From assembly GCA_963818695.1 (NCBI GenBank), contig CAWFTG010000009.1, positions 62,001 through 126,000 of the forward strand: DNA of 64,000 nt, in the 5' to 3' direction. Numbering within the stretch: position 1 is the first letter of the stretch; each line of letters begins with the position of its first letter. This DNA is from AP-15 sp963818695 (GTDB lineage: Bacteria; Pseudomonadota; Alphaproteobacteria; ATCC43930; CGMCC-115725). The notes below the pieces were generated by a model that worked only from the letters and a program-made list of their open reading frames with translations, was not told the origin of the DNA and made no database searches. Positions 35,901 to 45,466 of the stretch are shown piece after piece. Made by a program: the position numbers and the translations under genes.

Positions 35901-38157
35901 ATCGATCTTGGCCTCGGCGCCTTCCGGAACCGCGTCGTCGCCGGCGGGCGAGCGCAGCCCGATCGCCACCGGGCGTTGCCGGATCGGCCGGCTCACAGTC
36001 TCGTAGACCGCGCGCCCGCTCGGCTCGAACACGCCGACCCGGATCGTCGCGGCGAGCGGGCGGGTCAGGTCCGGCAGATCGTTCAGCGTCACCGACAGCC
36101 GCGCCTTGCCGTTCTCGTCGGTGGACGGGGCTTCGACATCACGGCGATCGCCGGTGAATTCCTCGCCGACCAGGCCGAACTGGAAACCCGGATGCGTCGG
36201 GAAGGGATCCTCGTCGAGCGCGATGACCGCCTCGGCCTCGGTCGCCAAGCCGGCGCCCGGCGCGCCGTAATAGTAGCGGGCGTCGACATCGACCGGGAAC
36301 GCCTCGCCGGGGCGGATCGGCGCGTCGGCGGCGGTGAGCGCGACCTTGAGCTGCGGCGGCACGAAATCCTCGACGCGGAACTCGGCGGTGCCGATCGGCG
36401 GCGCTTTCGGGTCGAGCCGCAATTCGACCCGCCACGCGCCAAATCGCGCGTCGCGCGGCAGTGCGAAGCTCTCTCGATAGGCGCCGAGCCGATCCCCGGT
36501 CGGCTGCCGCTTCTCGACCTCGACGCCGTCCGGGCCGCAACAGCCGCAACCTGACCGGCAGGCCCGGCATCGCATCGGCCTTGTCGTCGCGCACCAGCGC
36601 GATCAGCTCGACCGTCTCGCCCGGCCGGTAAATGCCGCGATCGGTATAGAGAAAGGCATCGACCGGGCCCCGGCTGCGGCCGGCCGCTGACGCCGCGGTC
36701 GCTCAGATCGAAAGCGGCGCGGCCGATTTCGAGAAAGTTGAAGTCGCCTGTCGGGGCCGTGCGCCGTCACGACAAACGGCTCGTCGCCGCCGCTGCCGCG
36801 CAGCAAGCCCCCGGCGATGCGCGCGATCCCGCCGGCATCGGTGGTCGCCGCGGCGAGTTCGCCGTTGTTGCGGGCATAGAGGCGAACCGCGATCCCCGCC
36901 ATCGGCTTGCCGTCGGCCAGCGAGCGGACATCGACCGCGAGGCCGTCGGTGCCCTTATAGGCCGCCAGGCCGAGATCGGAGACGAGCACCCAGTTCGTCG
37001 CCGGCTCGGCGTACTGGTCCTGCATCAGGTCGGTGCGTTCGGCGACGGCGAGATAGACCCCGGGCCCCTTGTCGCGGAGCATGTCCTTCAGCGGGATCGC
37101 GGTCGTGACCGGGCGGTTGCGCTCGCCGGCGATCGCCATCTCGCCCTGCCAGACGAGGCTGCCGGTGCGGTTGATGATCTCGTCGACCTCGTAGGACGAA
37201 AAGCTCATCGTCAGCCGCTCGGCGTCGATGCTCGGGACGAGGTTGCGCTCGTTGACCCGCAGCAGCCGCAGTTTGACCTTGTCGAGATTGACGGTGGTCA
37301 GCGGCAGTCCCGCGGTGCCCTGCTTGGGCAGCACATAGCCGGTGCCGGAAAAGCGCAGCTGCGGCTTGCGGTCGGGGACGACAACGCGGGTCGTGAAGGT
37401 CTCGCGCAGGCGTTCGCCGGTAGCGGCCGGGAGACCGGCAAGAATTTCGACATCGTAAGTGCCGCCATGCTTCATGCCGTCGAGGCACATCGTGTCGCCG
37501 CGCGCTGTCACGATGCCGTCGAGCGGCGGCTGACTGCGCACAAAGGAGCTGTAAGAGAGGTCGCCCTTGCTCGCGACGTTTTCGTTGAACCTGAGGCAGG
37601 CGCGGCCCCATTCCGCTTCGGCCTCGATATCGACCTTGGTGACGCGGAACGCGACTAGCCGGCGCAATTGCTCGGCGCGCTCGCCAACGGAGGTTGATTG
37701 GGTGAAGGCGAGGCCGGCATCGAACGCGGCGAGCGCCTCCTTTTGCTTGTCGTGCCGGTCGTAGTCGCGGCCGATCACGAACAGCGCCACGCCGCGCTCG
37801 ACCGGGTCGGTCGATTTCGAGATAGGCGTTGTAGGCGCTCGCCATCGCATGGTCGTCTTCGGCGGCGAGCTCGGCCTGGGCGAGCCGCAGCCAGACGAGC
37901 CCGTCATCGGCGCCGTTGACGATCGCGCGGGTCAGTTCGTCGATCGCGGCGGAATAGCGTTTTTCGCGGTAATCGGCCTCCGCCATGCGCCGCCACCCGG
38001 CAATCATCGCCGGTTGCCGCTTGTTGGCCGGGATGCGCTCGATCAATTCCCGGCGCCAATCACTGGCCGCCTCGGCTAAATCCTTCGATTGGTATTCCTG
38101 GCCTAGCGCCGGCGCAGCGACCGACACCAGGCACAGCACCAACAACGCGCGCAACAT
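32959..38157 (-). pseudogene. Bacterial alpha-2-macroglobulin (YfhM-like), nine frame breaks
   Basis: A very large secreted protease-trapping protein. The signal peptide is MLRALLVLCLVSVAAPALGQ at 38157. MG-type domains follow, with GTYDVEILAGLPAATGERL near 37450 and DAFLYTDRGIYRPGETVELI near 36650. The ANL/MG7 region LPRFLAPGDAARIGVTINN lies near 34760 and the terpene-synthase-like helical TED region at 33600-34400 (RYAYGCIEQTTSRAMPLL). The motif CLEQ of thioester forms reads CIEQ. The product must change frame near 37809, 36746, 36665, 36534, 35413, 34715, 34433, 33495 and 33403. Every change is the same sense: one surplus base. Conserved protein continues immediately after each break. It may be intact in the organism. 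Confidence 0.8.
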
Positions 38158-38288
38158 GGATCACCCCCGGAGATGCCCCGCTCAGGCTACACCTGCGCCG
38201 TCAGCGAGTTGCCCCGACTTGAGGCTCTGGCCGAAACTGTAGCAGTGTGCGGCTACGGGAATTCATTCAGCGGCAAACAGGAGGAGTC

Positions 38289-39173
38289 ATGAAGATCGGT
38301 TTTGTCGGGCTCGGGATTATGGGACACCCGATGGCCCTCAATCTGATCAAGGGCGGGCACCAGCTTTTCGTTTACGGCAAGCGCCGCTTGCCCGCGGATA
38401 TCCGCGAGGCCGGCGCGACGGTCTGCGACACTCTGAAGGCGATCGCCGAGCAGGCCGAGATCGTGATCCTGATGGTGCCGGACACGCCCGACGTGAAGAG
38501 CGTGCTGTTCGATCCGGGCGGCGTTGCCGAGGGATTGTCCCCGGGCAAGATCGTCGTCGATATGAGCTCGATCTCGCCGATCGAGACCAAGCTCTTTGCC
38601 GCCGAGATCAACAAAAAGGGCTGCGACTATCTCGACGCGCCGGTCTCGGGCGGCGAGGTCGGCGCCAGGGCGGCCTCCTTGACGATCATGATCGGCGGGC
38701 CGGAGCAGGCCTTCGCCAAGGTCAAGCCGCTCTTCGAATTGATGGGCAAGAACATCACGCTGGTCGGCGGCAATGGCGACGGCCAGACGACCAAGGTCGC
38801 CAATCAGATCATCGTCGCATTGACGATCGAGGCGGTCGGCGAGGCGCTGCTCTTCGCGTCGCGCGCCGGCGCCGATCCGGCCAAGGTCAGGCAGGCGCTG
38901 ATGGGCGGGTTCGCCTCATCGCGCATCCTCGAATTGCACGGCGAACGCATGATCAAGCGCAACTTCGACCCGGGGTTTCGGATCGAATTGCACCAGAAGG
39001 ACCTGAACCTGGCCCTGCAAGGCGCGCGCGCCCTCAGCCTTTCCCTCCCCAACACCGCGACCACCCAGGAACTCTTCAACGCCGCCGCCGCGCTCGGCGG
39101 CAAAGGCTGGGATCACTCCGGCCTGGTCCGCGTCCTCGAACACCTGGCCCAGCACGAGGTCGCGAAAGGCTAA
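38289..39173 (+). CDS. garR: 2-hydroxy-3-oxopropionate reductase-like (tartronate semialdehyde reductase)
   Basis: A 294-residue beta-hydroxyacid dehydrogenase. The NAD-binding signature GFVGLGIMGHPMALNL is at the start, the substrate motif DAPVSGGEVGA near residue 125, and the catalytic Lys in TKVANQIIVAL near 170. ATG 38289 has an AGGAGGAG site; the frame open to 38247 is leader. It likely converts tartronate semialdehyde to D-glycerate, an activity that fits glyoxylate metabolism with the GhrA-like gene at 25.4 kb. Family members also reduce 3-hydroxyisobutyrate, so the substrate is not certain. Confidence 0.85.
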   Translation: MKIGFVGLGIMGHPMALNLIKGGHQLFVYGKRRLPADIREAGATVCDTLKAIAEQAEIVILMVPDTPDVKSVLFDPGGVAEGLSPGKIVVDMSSISPIETKLFAAEINKKGCDYLDAPVSGGEVGARAASLTIMIGGPEQAFAKVKPLFELMGKNITLVGGNGDGQTTKVANQIIVALTIEAVGEALLFASRAGADPAKVRQALMGGFASSRILELHGERMIKRNFDPGFRIELHQKDLNLALQGARALSLSLPNTATTQELFNAAAALGGKGWDHSGLVRVLEHLAQHEVAKG

Positions 39174-39183
39174 TAACTCCCTC

Positions 39184-39247
39184 GCCCCACCCCCTCCCTA
39201 GCCCTCCCCGCTCGCGGTCGCACGGGGGAAGGGTTAGGGTGGGGGCC
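39184..39247. repeat. C-rich/G-rich intergenic palindrome
   Basis: Arms GCCCCACCCCCTCCCTAGCC and GGGTTAGGGTGGGGGC can pair through an imperfect stem of about 22 bases with an internal C-G-rich loop. It sits between the garR stop and the CoA-transferase start and could terminate transcription or simply be one member of the C-rich repeat family also seen at 61162-61244. Confidence 0.5.
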
Positions 39248-39270
39248 TTCTAGACCAGGAGTGAGAAAGA

Positions 39271-40470
39271 ATGGACGCAAACGCCGTATCCCCGAACTGT
39301 CTGGCCGGCATTCGGGTGCTAGATCTGACCCAGTTCGAGGCCGGAACGAGCTGCACCGAGGCGCTCGCCTGGATGGGCGCCGAAGTCGTCAAGGTGGAGC
39401 CCCCGAAAGGCGGTGAAGCCGGTCGCCGCGGCGTCGCGGACCCGTATTATTTCATGGCGTACAACGCCAACAAGAAGTCGATCACGGTCAATCTCAAATC
39501 CGAACGCGGCCTGGCGCTGGTCAAGGACATGGCCCGCAAAGCCGATGTCTTCACCGAGAACTTTGCGCCCGGCGCGGTCGAGCGGCTGGGCCTCGGCTAT
39601 GATGTCGTCAGCGCGCTGAACCCGCGGATCATTTATGCGCAAGTCAAGGGTTTCGGCGCAGGCAGCCCTTACGAGAAGGGTCTGTGCTTCGACCCGATCG
39701 CGCAGGCTTGCGGCGGCGCGATGAGCATAACCGGCGAGCGCGACGGCAAACCGATCAAGCCGGGGCCGACGATCGGTGACACCGGCACCGGCATGCTGCT
39801 CGCATTCAGCATCGTCAGCGCGCTCTATCAGCGGGCCTCAACGGGCAAGGGCCGGCGGCTTCAGGCGGCGATGCAGGATTCGGTCATGCATTACAGCCGC
39901 GGCATGTTCATCAGGCAGGCACAGACCGGGAAGCCGGCACAACGGCAGCCGGCGGGCGGCAACCCGCCTCACGGTATTTTTCCGTGCAAGCCGGGCGGCC
40001 CCAACGACTACGTCTATCTGCTCACCAGCCGCGCCAATCCCGAGCACTGGCCGCGCCTCTTAAAGCTGATCGGACGCGAAGATCTGATCGGTGATCCGCG
40101 TTACGATACCGCCGCGGCCCGCGTCGAGCACGAGGCGGAGGTCGACGAGATCATCGCCACCTGGACGCGCGAGCGCACCAAAGAGGAGGCGATGGCGCAG
40201 ATCAGCGGCGCGGGCGTGCCGGCCGGAGCCGTGTTCGATTCGATGGAGCTGACAAACGAGCCGAGCTTCGCAAAACGCGGCATCCTGCAAACCGTTCACC
40301 ACGGCGACTGGCAGATGACGATGCCAACCTGGCCGGTCCGCTTCGACGGCGCTCCGCCGCCGATCAAACCCGCGCCTTTGCTGGGCGAGCACACCGCCGA
40401 GGTATTCAAAGACTGGCTCGGCTTGGACGCCGCGCAGATCGAGGCGCTGCGCGAGCAAGGGGTCGCCTAA
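39271..40470 (+). CDS. Class III (CaiB/BaiF) CoA-transferase
   Basis: A 399-residue family III CoA-transferase that moves CoA between carboxylic acids. The N-terminal VLDLTQFEAGTSCTEALAWMGAEVVKVE and NANKKSITVNLKSERG (in pieces) are diagnostic. The catalytic aspartate lies in the GPTIGDTGTGM segment near residue 170. The start ATG 39271 is preceded by AGGAGTGAG. Substrate pair is unknown; oxalate, succinate, and long-chain or steroid CoA are used by relatives. It lies between garR and an ABC-type binding protein, which fits an organic-acid uptake and use locus. Confidence 0.87.
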   Translation: MDANAVSPNCLAGIRVLDLTQFEAGTSCTEALAWMGAEVVKVEPPKGGEAGRRGVADPYYFMAYNANKKSITVNLKSERGLALVKDMARKADVFTENFAPGAVERLGLGYDVVSALNPRIIYAQVKGFGAGSPYEKGLCFDPIAQACGGAMSITGERDGKPIKPGPTIGDTGTGMLLAFSIVSALYQRASTGKGRRLQAAMQDSVMHYSRGMFIRQAQTGKPAQRQPAGGNPPHGIFPCKPGGPNDYVYLLTSRANPEHWPRLLKLIGREDLIGDPRYDTAAARVEHEAEVDEIIATWTRERTKEEAMAQISGAGVPAGAVFDSMELTNEPSFAKRGILQTVHHGDWQMTMPTWPVRFDGAPPPIKPAPLLGEHTAEVFKDWLGLDAAQIEALREQGVA

Positions 40471-40524
40471 ACACGCGCTTTCGGTTGCCTCCGGCGCGAT
40501 CGGGGACAAAGACGAGGTGATCGA

Positions 40525-41508
40525 GTGAGGCGACGGGGCTTCATCGCTGTCGTTGTCGGCATGGCGGCTTGGCCGCTCGCCGGACACCCCCAGCAGCCCG
40601 AGGGCATGCGTCGCATTGGCGTGTTAATGCTTTGGCGCGAGGACGATCCGGTGGCGCAGGCCAGCATGACCGCCCTTGCGCGAGCGCTGGAGCATTTTGG
40701 GTGGGTCGAAGGCAAGAATATCCGGATCGACAACCGCTTCGCCGCAGGCGATCCGGCTCTGTTCAAGACCTACGCGGCCGAACTGGTCGGGTTGTCCCCG
40801 GACGTACTACTAACGACGGCCACGCCGGGGGTCGCGGCGATGCGGCAGCAGACGGGCACAATACCGATCGTGTTCGTTTTCGTGGCCGATCCCGTCGGAC
40901 AGGGCTTTGTTCAGAGCCTCGCGCGGCCCGGCGGCAACATCACGGGGTTCAGCTCCTTCGACACAGCCTTGCTGGGAAAATGGCTGCAATTGCTCAAGGA
41001 GGCGGCGCCGGGCCTGACGCGGGTCATTGCCATATTCGACCCGGATACCACGCCTTACGCATTTTTCAGTCGTGGGATCGCACCCGCCGCCACGTCCTTG
41101 GGGATAACTGTGACACCTGCTCCAGTGCACGACGACGCGGAGATCGAGGAAGCCATCGCCGCGCAGGCGCGCGAGCCCGGTGGCGGCCTGATATGTTTGC
41201 CGGACAGTTTTAACGAAGCACATCGCGGCGTAATCATCGCCGCAGCAACCCGTCACCGTTTGCCCCTGATCGGCCCGAGCACGTTCTCCAGATCCGGCGG
41301 CCTGATGTCTTACTGGACTGACTCAGTCGAGTTGTACGCTCAGGCAGCATCCTACATCGACCGCATCCTCAGGGGCGCCAGTCCGGCCGATCTCCCTGTT
41401 CAGCAGCCGACGAAATACTCGCTGATCATCAACCTCAAGACAGCCAAGGCGCTCGGCCTCACCATTCCCGATCGCATGCTCGAAATGGCCGACGAGGTGA
41501 TCGAATAG
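40525..41508 (+). CDS. ABC transporter substrate-binding protein (PF04392 type)
   Basis: A 327-residue periplasmic binding protein of the ABC_sub_bind (TrpX-like) family, which is greatly expanded in alphaproteobacteria. A GTG at 40525 opens MRRRGFIAVVVGMAAWPLAG, a short signal or Tat-like leader ending near GHPQQ. Typical blocks are RIGVLMLW, LLTTATPGVAAMRQQTGTIPIVF and LSPDVLL. The C-terminus ends with the family-typical IPDRMLEMADEVIE. No permease or ATPase is adjacent, so its transporter is elsewhere. The ligand is unknown; relatives bind aromatic amino acids or other organic compounds. Confidence 0.82.
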   Translation: MRRRGFIAVVVGMAAWPLAGHPQQPEGMRRIGVLMLWREDDPVAQASMTALARALEHFGWVEGKNIRIDNRFAAGDPALFKTYAAELVGLSPDVLLTTATPGVAAMRQQTGTIPIVFVFVADPVGQGFVQSLARPGGNITGFSSFDTALLGKWLQLLKEAAPGLTRVIAIFDPDTTPYAFFSRGIAPAATSLGITVTPAPVHDDAEIEEAIAAQAREPGGGLICLPDSFNEAHRGVIIAAATRHRLPLIGPSTFSRSGGLMSYWTDSVELYAQAASYIDRILRGASPADLPVQQPTKYSLIINLKTAKALGLTIPDRMLEMADEVIE

Positions 41509-41531
41509 CATTCCGTGAGCGGTATCGCAGC

Positions 41532-44500
41532 CTATTCCGCCGCAATCGCCGGGCGTTCGCCGAGGTGCTGCAGGCAGCGGTCGACCCAGAGCTTGGTGAG
41601 TTTTTCCTGAACGCCGTTTTGTGAGAGGCGGCGGCGCAAGGTGCGGAAATCGACGCGGTCCATCTCCTGGTCCTGGTTGAAGCAGGAGAAGACGACGGTC
41701 TCGGTGCCGGTCACCGGGTCGCGGTGGCGCTGCAGGCACTGCGCGCAGATCTCCTTCATCATGCACTGCATCGGCGAGTTGATCGACGCGATGGCGCGGT
41801 GGTCGGGGCGGAAATAGCGCTTGAGGCCCGCCTGGCGCGCTTCGGCGACGGCGGCCATCATGCCGTCCGAGCCGATCGCGATGATGCGGTCGACCGCCGA
41901 CAGTCGCATCGTCACGGGCCCCAATGCGCCGCGGCCATAGGCCTCGATCGCCTCGACGATATTGCCGACAAACGTACGGTCTTGCGGCCGGCCGGGCACA
42001 AAGCCCGGCGCCTCGTCGCAGCACCACACGACGCAGTCGGCGGCGTGCTCGATCTCGGCAACCTTGTAGCGGTCCTGCACGAGCTTATAGCCGGCGAAAT
42101 AGAGCACGCGGGAGCCGCGCGCGCGGAAGGCTGCGCCGATCGAGAACAAAACTGCATTGCCGAGGCCGCCGCCGACCAGCAACACCGTCTCGCCCGACGG
42201 TGTCTCGGTCGGCGTTCCGGTCGGCCCCATCAGGATCACCGGCTCTCCGGGCTTCAACAATGCGCAGAGGTCTGAGGAGCCGCCCATCTCGAGCACGACT
42301 GTCGATAAGAGCCCCTCTTCCGTGTCGATCCCGGCGCCCGTCAACGCCAGGCCCTCCATCGCCAAGGTCGTGCCGTCGACCCGCGGCGCCAATCGCTCGT
42401 AATTCTGCAGACGATAGAATTGACCGGGGTTGAAGGCGCGCGCCGCGATCGGCGCGCGCACGACGACCTCGATGATGTTCGGCGTCAGCCGGACGATTTC
42501 GTGCACCCGCGGCGCGCAACTCGTAATCCAGTCGCGCCATCAACTCGGCCGGTAGAGGCGCCGACGGCGCGCGGCGCGTAAGCATGCGGCTGATCACCGG
42601 ATAGCCGAGCGTCGCACCGCCCATCGCTTTAACGACATTGCCGAAAAAGCTCGGATGGAGGTCGCCAAAAAAGCTGACCGCACGCCCGTCGGGACGCAGA
42701 TGCGTCAAAACCCGCACTGCCGCGGGCTTTGACGACCCGCTCGGGCGTCGCCGGGTTGCCCTCCTCGTCGAGCGCGCGGAAATAGCGGCCGTCGAGGGTG
42801 ATGTTTCGGGGTCTTCGCGACCAAGCACGGTATTCGGCTGGGTTCCGGCGGCGACGAGAATCGTGCGCGCCGGGAGCACAATCTCTTCGCCCGGCCCCTG
42901 GTTCGGGTCGGGGCGATGGCCGCCGACCTCGGTCACGCTGTGCCGGGTCAGCCGCAATGCGGCGGCCTGGCCGAAGACGTCGACGTCGACCTCGACTGGA
43001 GTGAGCAATTCCGCAAAGCGGATCCCCTCCTCCATCGCCTTCGCCACCTCCTCGTGATTGAGGGTGTAGCTCGGCGAGTCGACGAGGCGCCGGCGATAGG
43101 CGATCGTCACGCCGCCCCAGCCGTCGATGAGGTTGGCGAGGCGCGGCGGACGGCTTTCGCGGCGGGCGGCCTCGCGTTCAGCGCGGATCGCGCGGGCATG
43201 CTCGACGAATTCGACGGCGACCTCGCGCTCCGCCGGTGTCCATTGCGCGCGCACCGCCTCTTCGCCCCGCTCGGCGACCAGGATCTCGTAGCGTGTGAGG
43301 AACTTCTCGACCTGGAGCGGGTAATAGGCGAGCAACTCGGTCGCCGTATCGATCGCGGTGAGCCCGCCGCCGATCACGACGACCGGCAGCCGCACGGTCA
43401 GATTGGCGATGCTGTCGGTCTTGGCCGCGCCGGTCAATTGCAGCGCCATCAGGAAATCGGAGGCCTGCCGTACCCCCGGCGCAAGGCCGTTCTTCATCGG
43501 TATGACCGTCGGCCGTCCGGCCCCGGCACAGAGGGCCACATGATCGAAGCCGAGATCGAACGCGCCGTCGATCGTGATCGTGCCGCCGAAGCGAACGCCG
43601 CCATACATCGCAAAGCTTGCACGGCGCTCGAGCAGAAGACGCACGATCTTCAGGAAATTCTTGTCCCAGCGAACTGTGATGCCGTACTCGGCAACCCCGC
43701 CAAATCCCGCCATGACGCGGTCGTCCAGCCGCTCGACGAGGGTCCCGACATCGCGGATCGGCTCGAACGGGTGCCGGGCGCCATCGAGAGTGACGCCCCC
43801 GATCTCGGGCGGCAGCGGCTCGATCTTGAGGCCATCGATGGCCGCGACGAAATGGCCGTCGTTCAACAGGTGATGCGCGAGGGTGAAACCAGCGGGGCCG
43901 AGGCCGACGACCAACACCTTGTAGCCGGTTGCCGCTCGCGGCAAAGGCCGGCGAATGTTGAGCGGGTTCCAGCGGGTCAACAGCGAATAAATCTCGAAAC
44001 CCCAAGGGAGGCTGAGCACGTCCTTCAGCGTGCGGGTCTCGATCTGCGGGATGTCGACCGGCTCCTGGCGCTGGTAGATGCAGGCCTTCATGCAGTCGTT
44101 GCAGATGCGGTGGCCGGTCGCCGCACATATCGGGTTGTCGACAGCGACGATGGCGAGGGCGCCGAGGCTGTTGCCGCGCGCCTTCACCAGGTTCATTTCG
44201 GAAATCTTCTCCTCGAGCGGGCAGCCTGCGAGCGTAACGCCGAACACACTCTTCTTGAACGCGCCTTCTTTCTCCTTCAGGCCCTTCGAGCAGCTGTCCT
44301 TGCCCTGGTTGTGGCACCAGATGCAGTAATTCGCCTGGTCGAGCGCGCCGACGAGATCGGTACCGGGATCGGTCAGCGCAAAGCCGTCGCGCCGGCGCCA
44401 GTCGTCCTCGGGCCGCCGCAGCATTGTGACCCCGTCGCGCTCGATGGTCTCGACCGGAACGAGATGGTGCATGTCCAGCCGGTGCGGCACCTTGAACAGT

Positions 44501-45060
44501 ACGCCGCGCCGATGTTTCCGCTGCCCCTCGGGGGATAATGTCGCCCAGGCGGCATAGCGTTGCGCCACGTCGAGGGCCTCCGCGTTGCCGGCCTCGTTCT
44601 CCAGCCAATTTGCGACGTGCGCCGCATAGCGCCACTCCCACGCGTCTTTCGCCGGCGTGCCGATCAGCTCGTCGAGCTCGCGGGCCAGCGCCGGCCCGTC
44701 GATCGCAATCGCATCAGCTTCCTTGACGCCCTTCACCGCGCGCCGCTGGACAAACAGCCGCTTGACCGCATAAAGCGGCGCCAGTTCGTGATGGCGGGCC
44801 TGCAGTTCCCGGACTTCGGGTTCGATGCCGAACAGCGCACCGAGAAAATCCTCGAGATAGGGCGCGAGATCGACCAGCAGGTTCAATTCCTCGATCCGCT
44901 CGATCGCGTCCGGATCGCGCCGCGCCGTCATCAGCCGGTCATGCAAACCGACATCGCCCTCGGCGAGATGCGCGACAAATGCGCGATCAAGGCGAACCAG
45001 CCCGTCGGGGTCATAAAGATCGGCGAAAGAAAGCCCGTGCTGCAGGACGAGGTCGGTCAT
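41532..45060 (-). pseudogene. Large fused Fe-S/flavin oxidoreductase (GltD-like + PyrK/FNR-like), frame breaks
   Basis: About 1176 residues on the minus strand. The N-terminal part carries cysteines for iron-sulfur clusters in CIWCHNQGKDSCSKG, GCPLEEKISEMN and ICNDCMKACIYQ, as in GltD-type electron-transfer subunits. An FAD/NAD domain follows (VLVVGLGPAGFTLAHHLL and VVVIGGGLTAIDTATEL). The C-terminal 325 residues form a ferredoxin-NADP reductase/PyrK-like unit with the cysteine-rich motif QCMMKEICAQC. Its last part is in the next frame after one surplus base near 42507. A compensated pair of breaks lies near 42730 and 42803. It likely moves electrons between NAD(P)H and a partner dehydrogenase; the partner is not identified. 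Confidence 0.72.
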
Positions 45061-45105
45061 TACGGTTGAGGCATCAGCGATCTGCGACGGCGCATTAACA
45101 ACATG

Positions 45106-45355
45106 TAGGATGGGTTGAGCGGAGCGAAACCCATCGCGTAATGGGGTGACCAGCCGATGACGAGCTATCGGCGCAATTTCGTCGCGGGCGGCAGCTATTT
45201 CTTCACGGTCAATCTCGCCGAACGCCGGCTCCAGCGTTCCATCGGATGGTGCGGCTCGGCGTTTACCCGGCGGATTGGGCGGGCGAGTTCGACGAAAAGG
45301 AAGAAATCGGCTTTGGCGAGCGCTGATGGTTCGCTCCGCTCAATCCATCCTACGC
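45106..45355 (+). mobile_element. Internally deleted REP-associated tyrosine transposase between inverted REPs
   Basis: Bases 45157-45237 encode MTSYRRNFVAGGSYFFTVNL, the universal N-terminus of TnpA-REP (RAYT, Y1 transposase). The remainder, read one frame over from about 45239, gives HRMVRLGVYPADWAGEFDEK and ends EEIGFGER at the TGA near 45326, which is the family's C-terminus. Everything between, including the HUH and catalytic Tyr region, is missing. The piece is bounded by inverted copies of GTAGGATGG(G/A)TTGAGCGGAGCGAA (45106-45140 and 45326-45355). It is therefore a non-autonomous, MITE-like relic of a REPtron. Confidence 0.8.
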
Positions 45356-45466
45356 GCTACTACGCCCTACGCGTAATGTCTTCATACTTCATGGAATTGT
45401 CACGGTCCCGTTGCAGGGTTGTGGCATTCTTCTACCGCAATGACAATCGGCAGCGGGGGCGACGGC

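Noticed and set aside
32959..38157. Programmed frameshifting as the cause of the macroglobulin breaks
   Set aside because: Nine separate sites without a common slippery sequence make translation through them implausible; error or decay is simpler.
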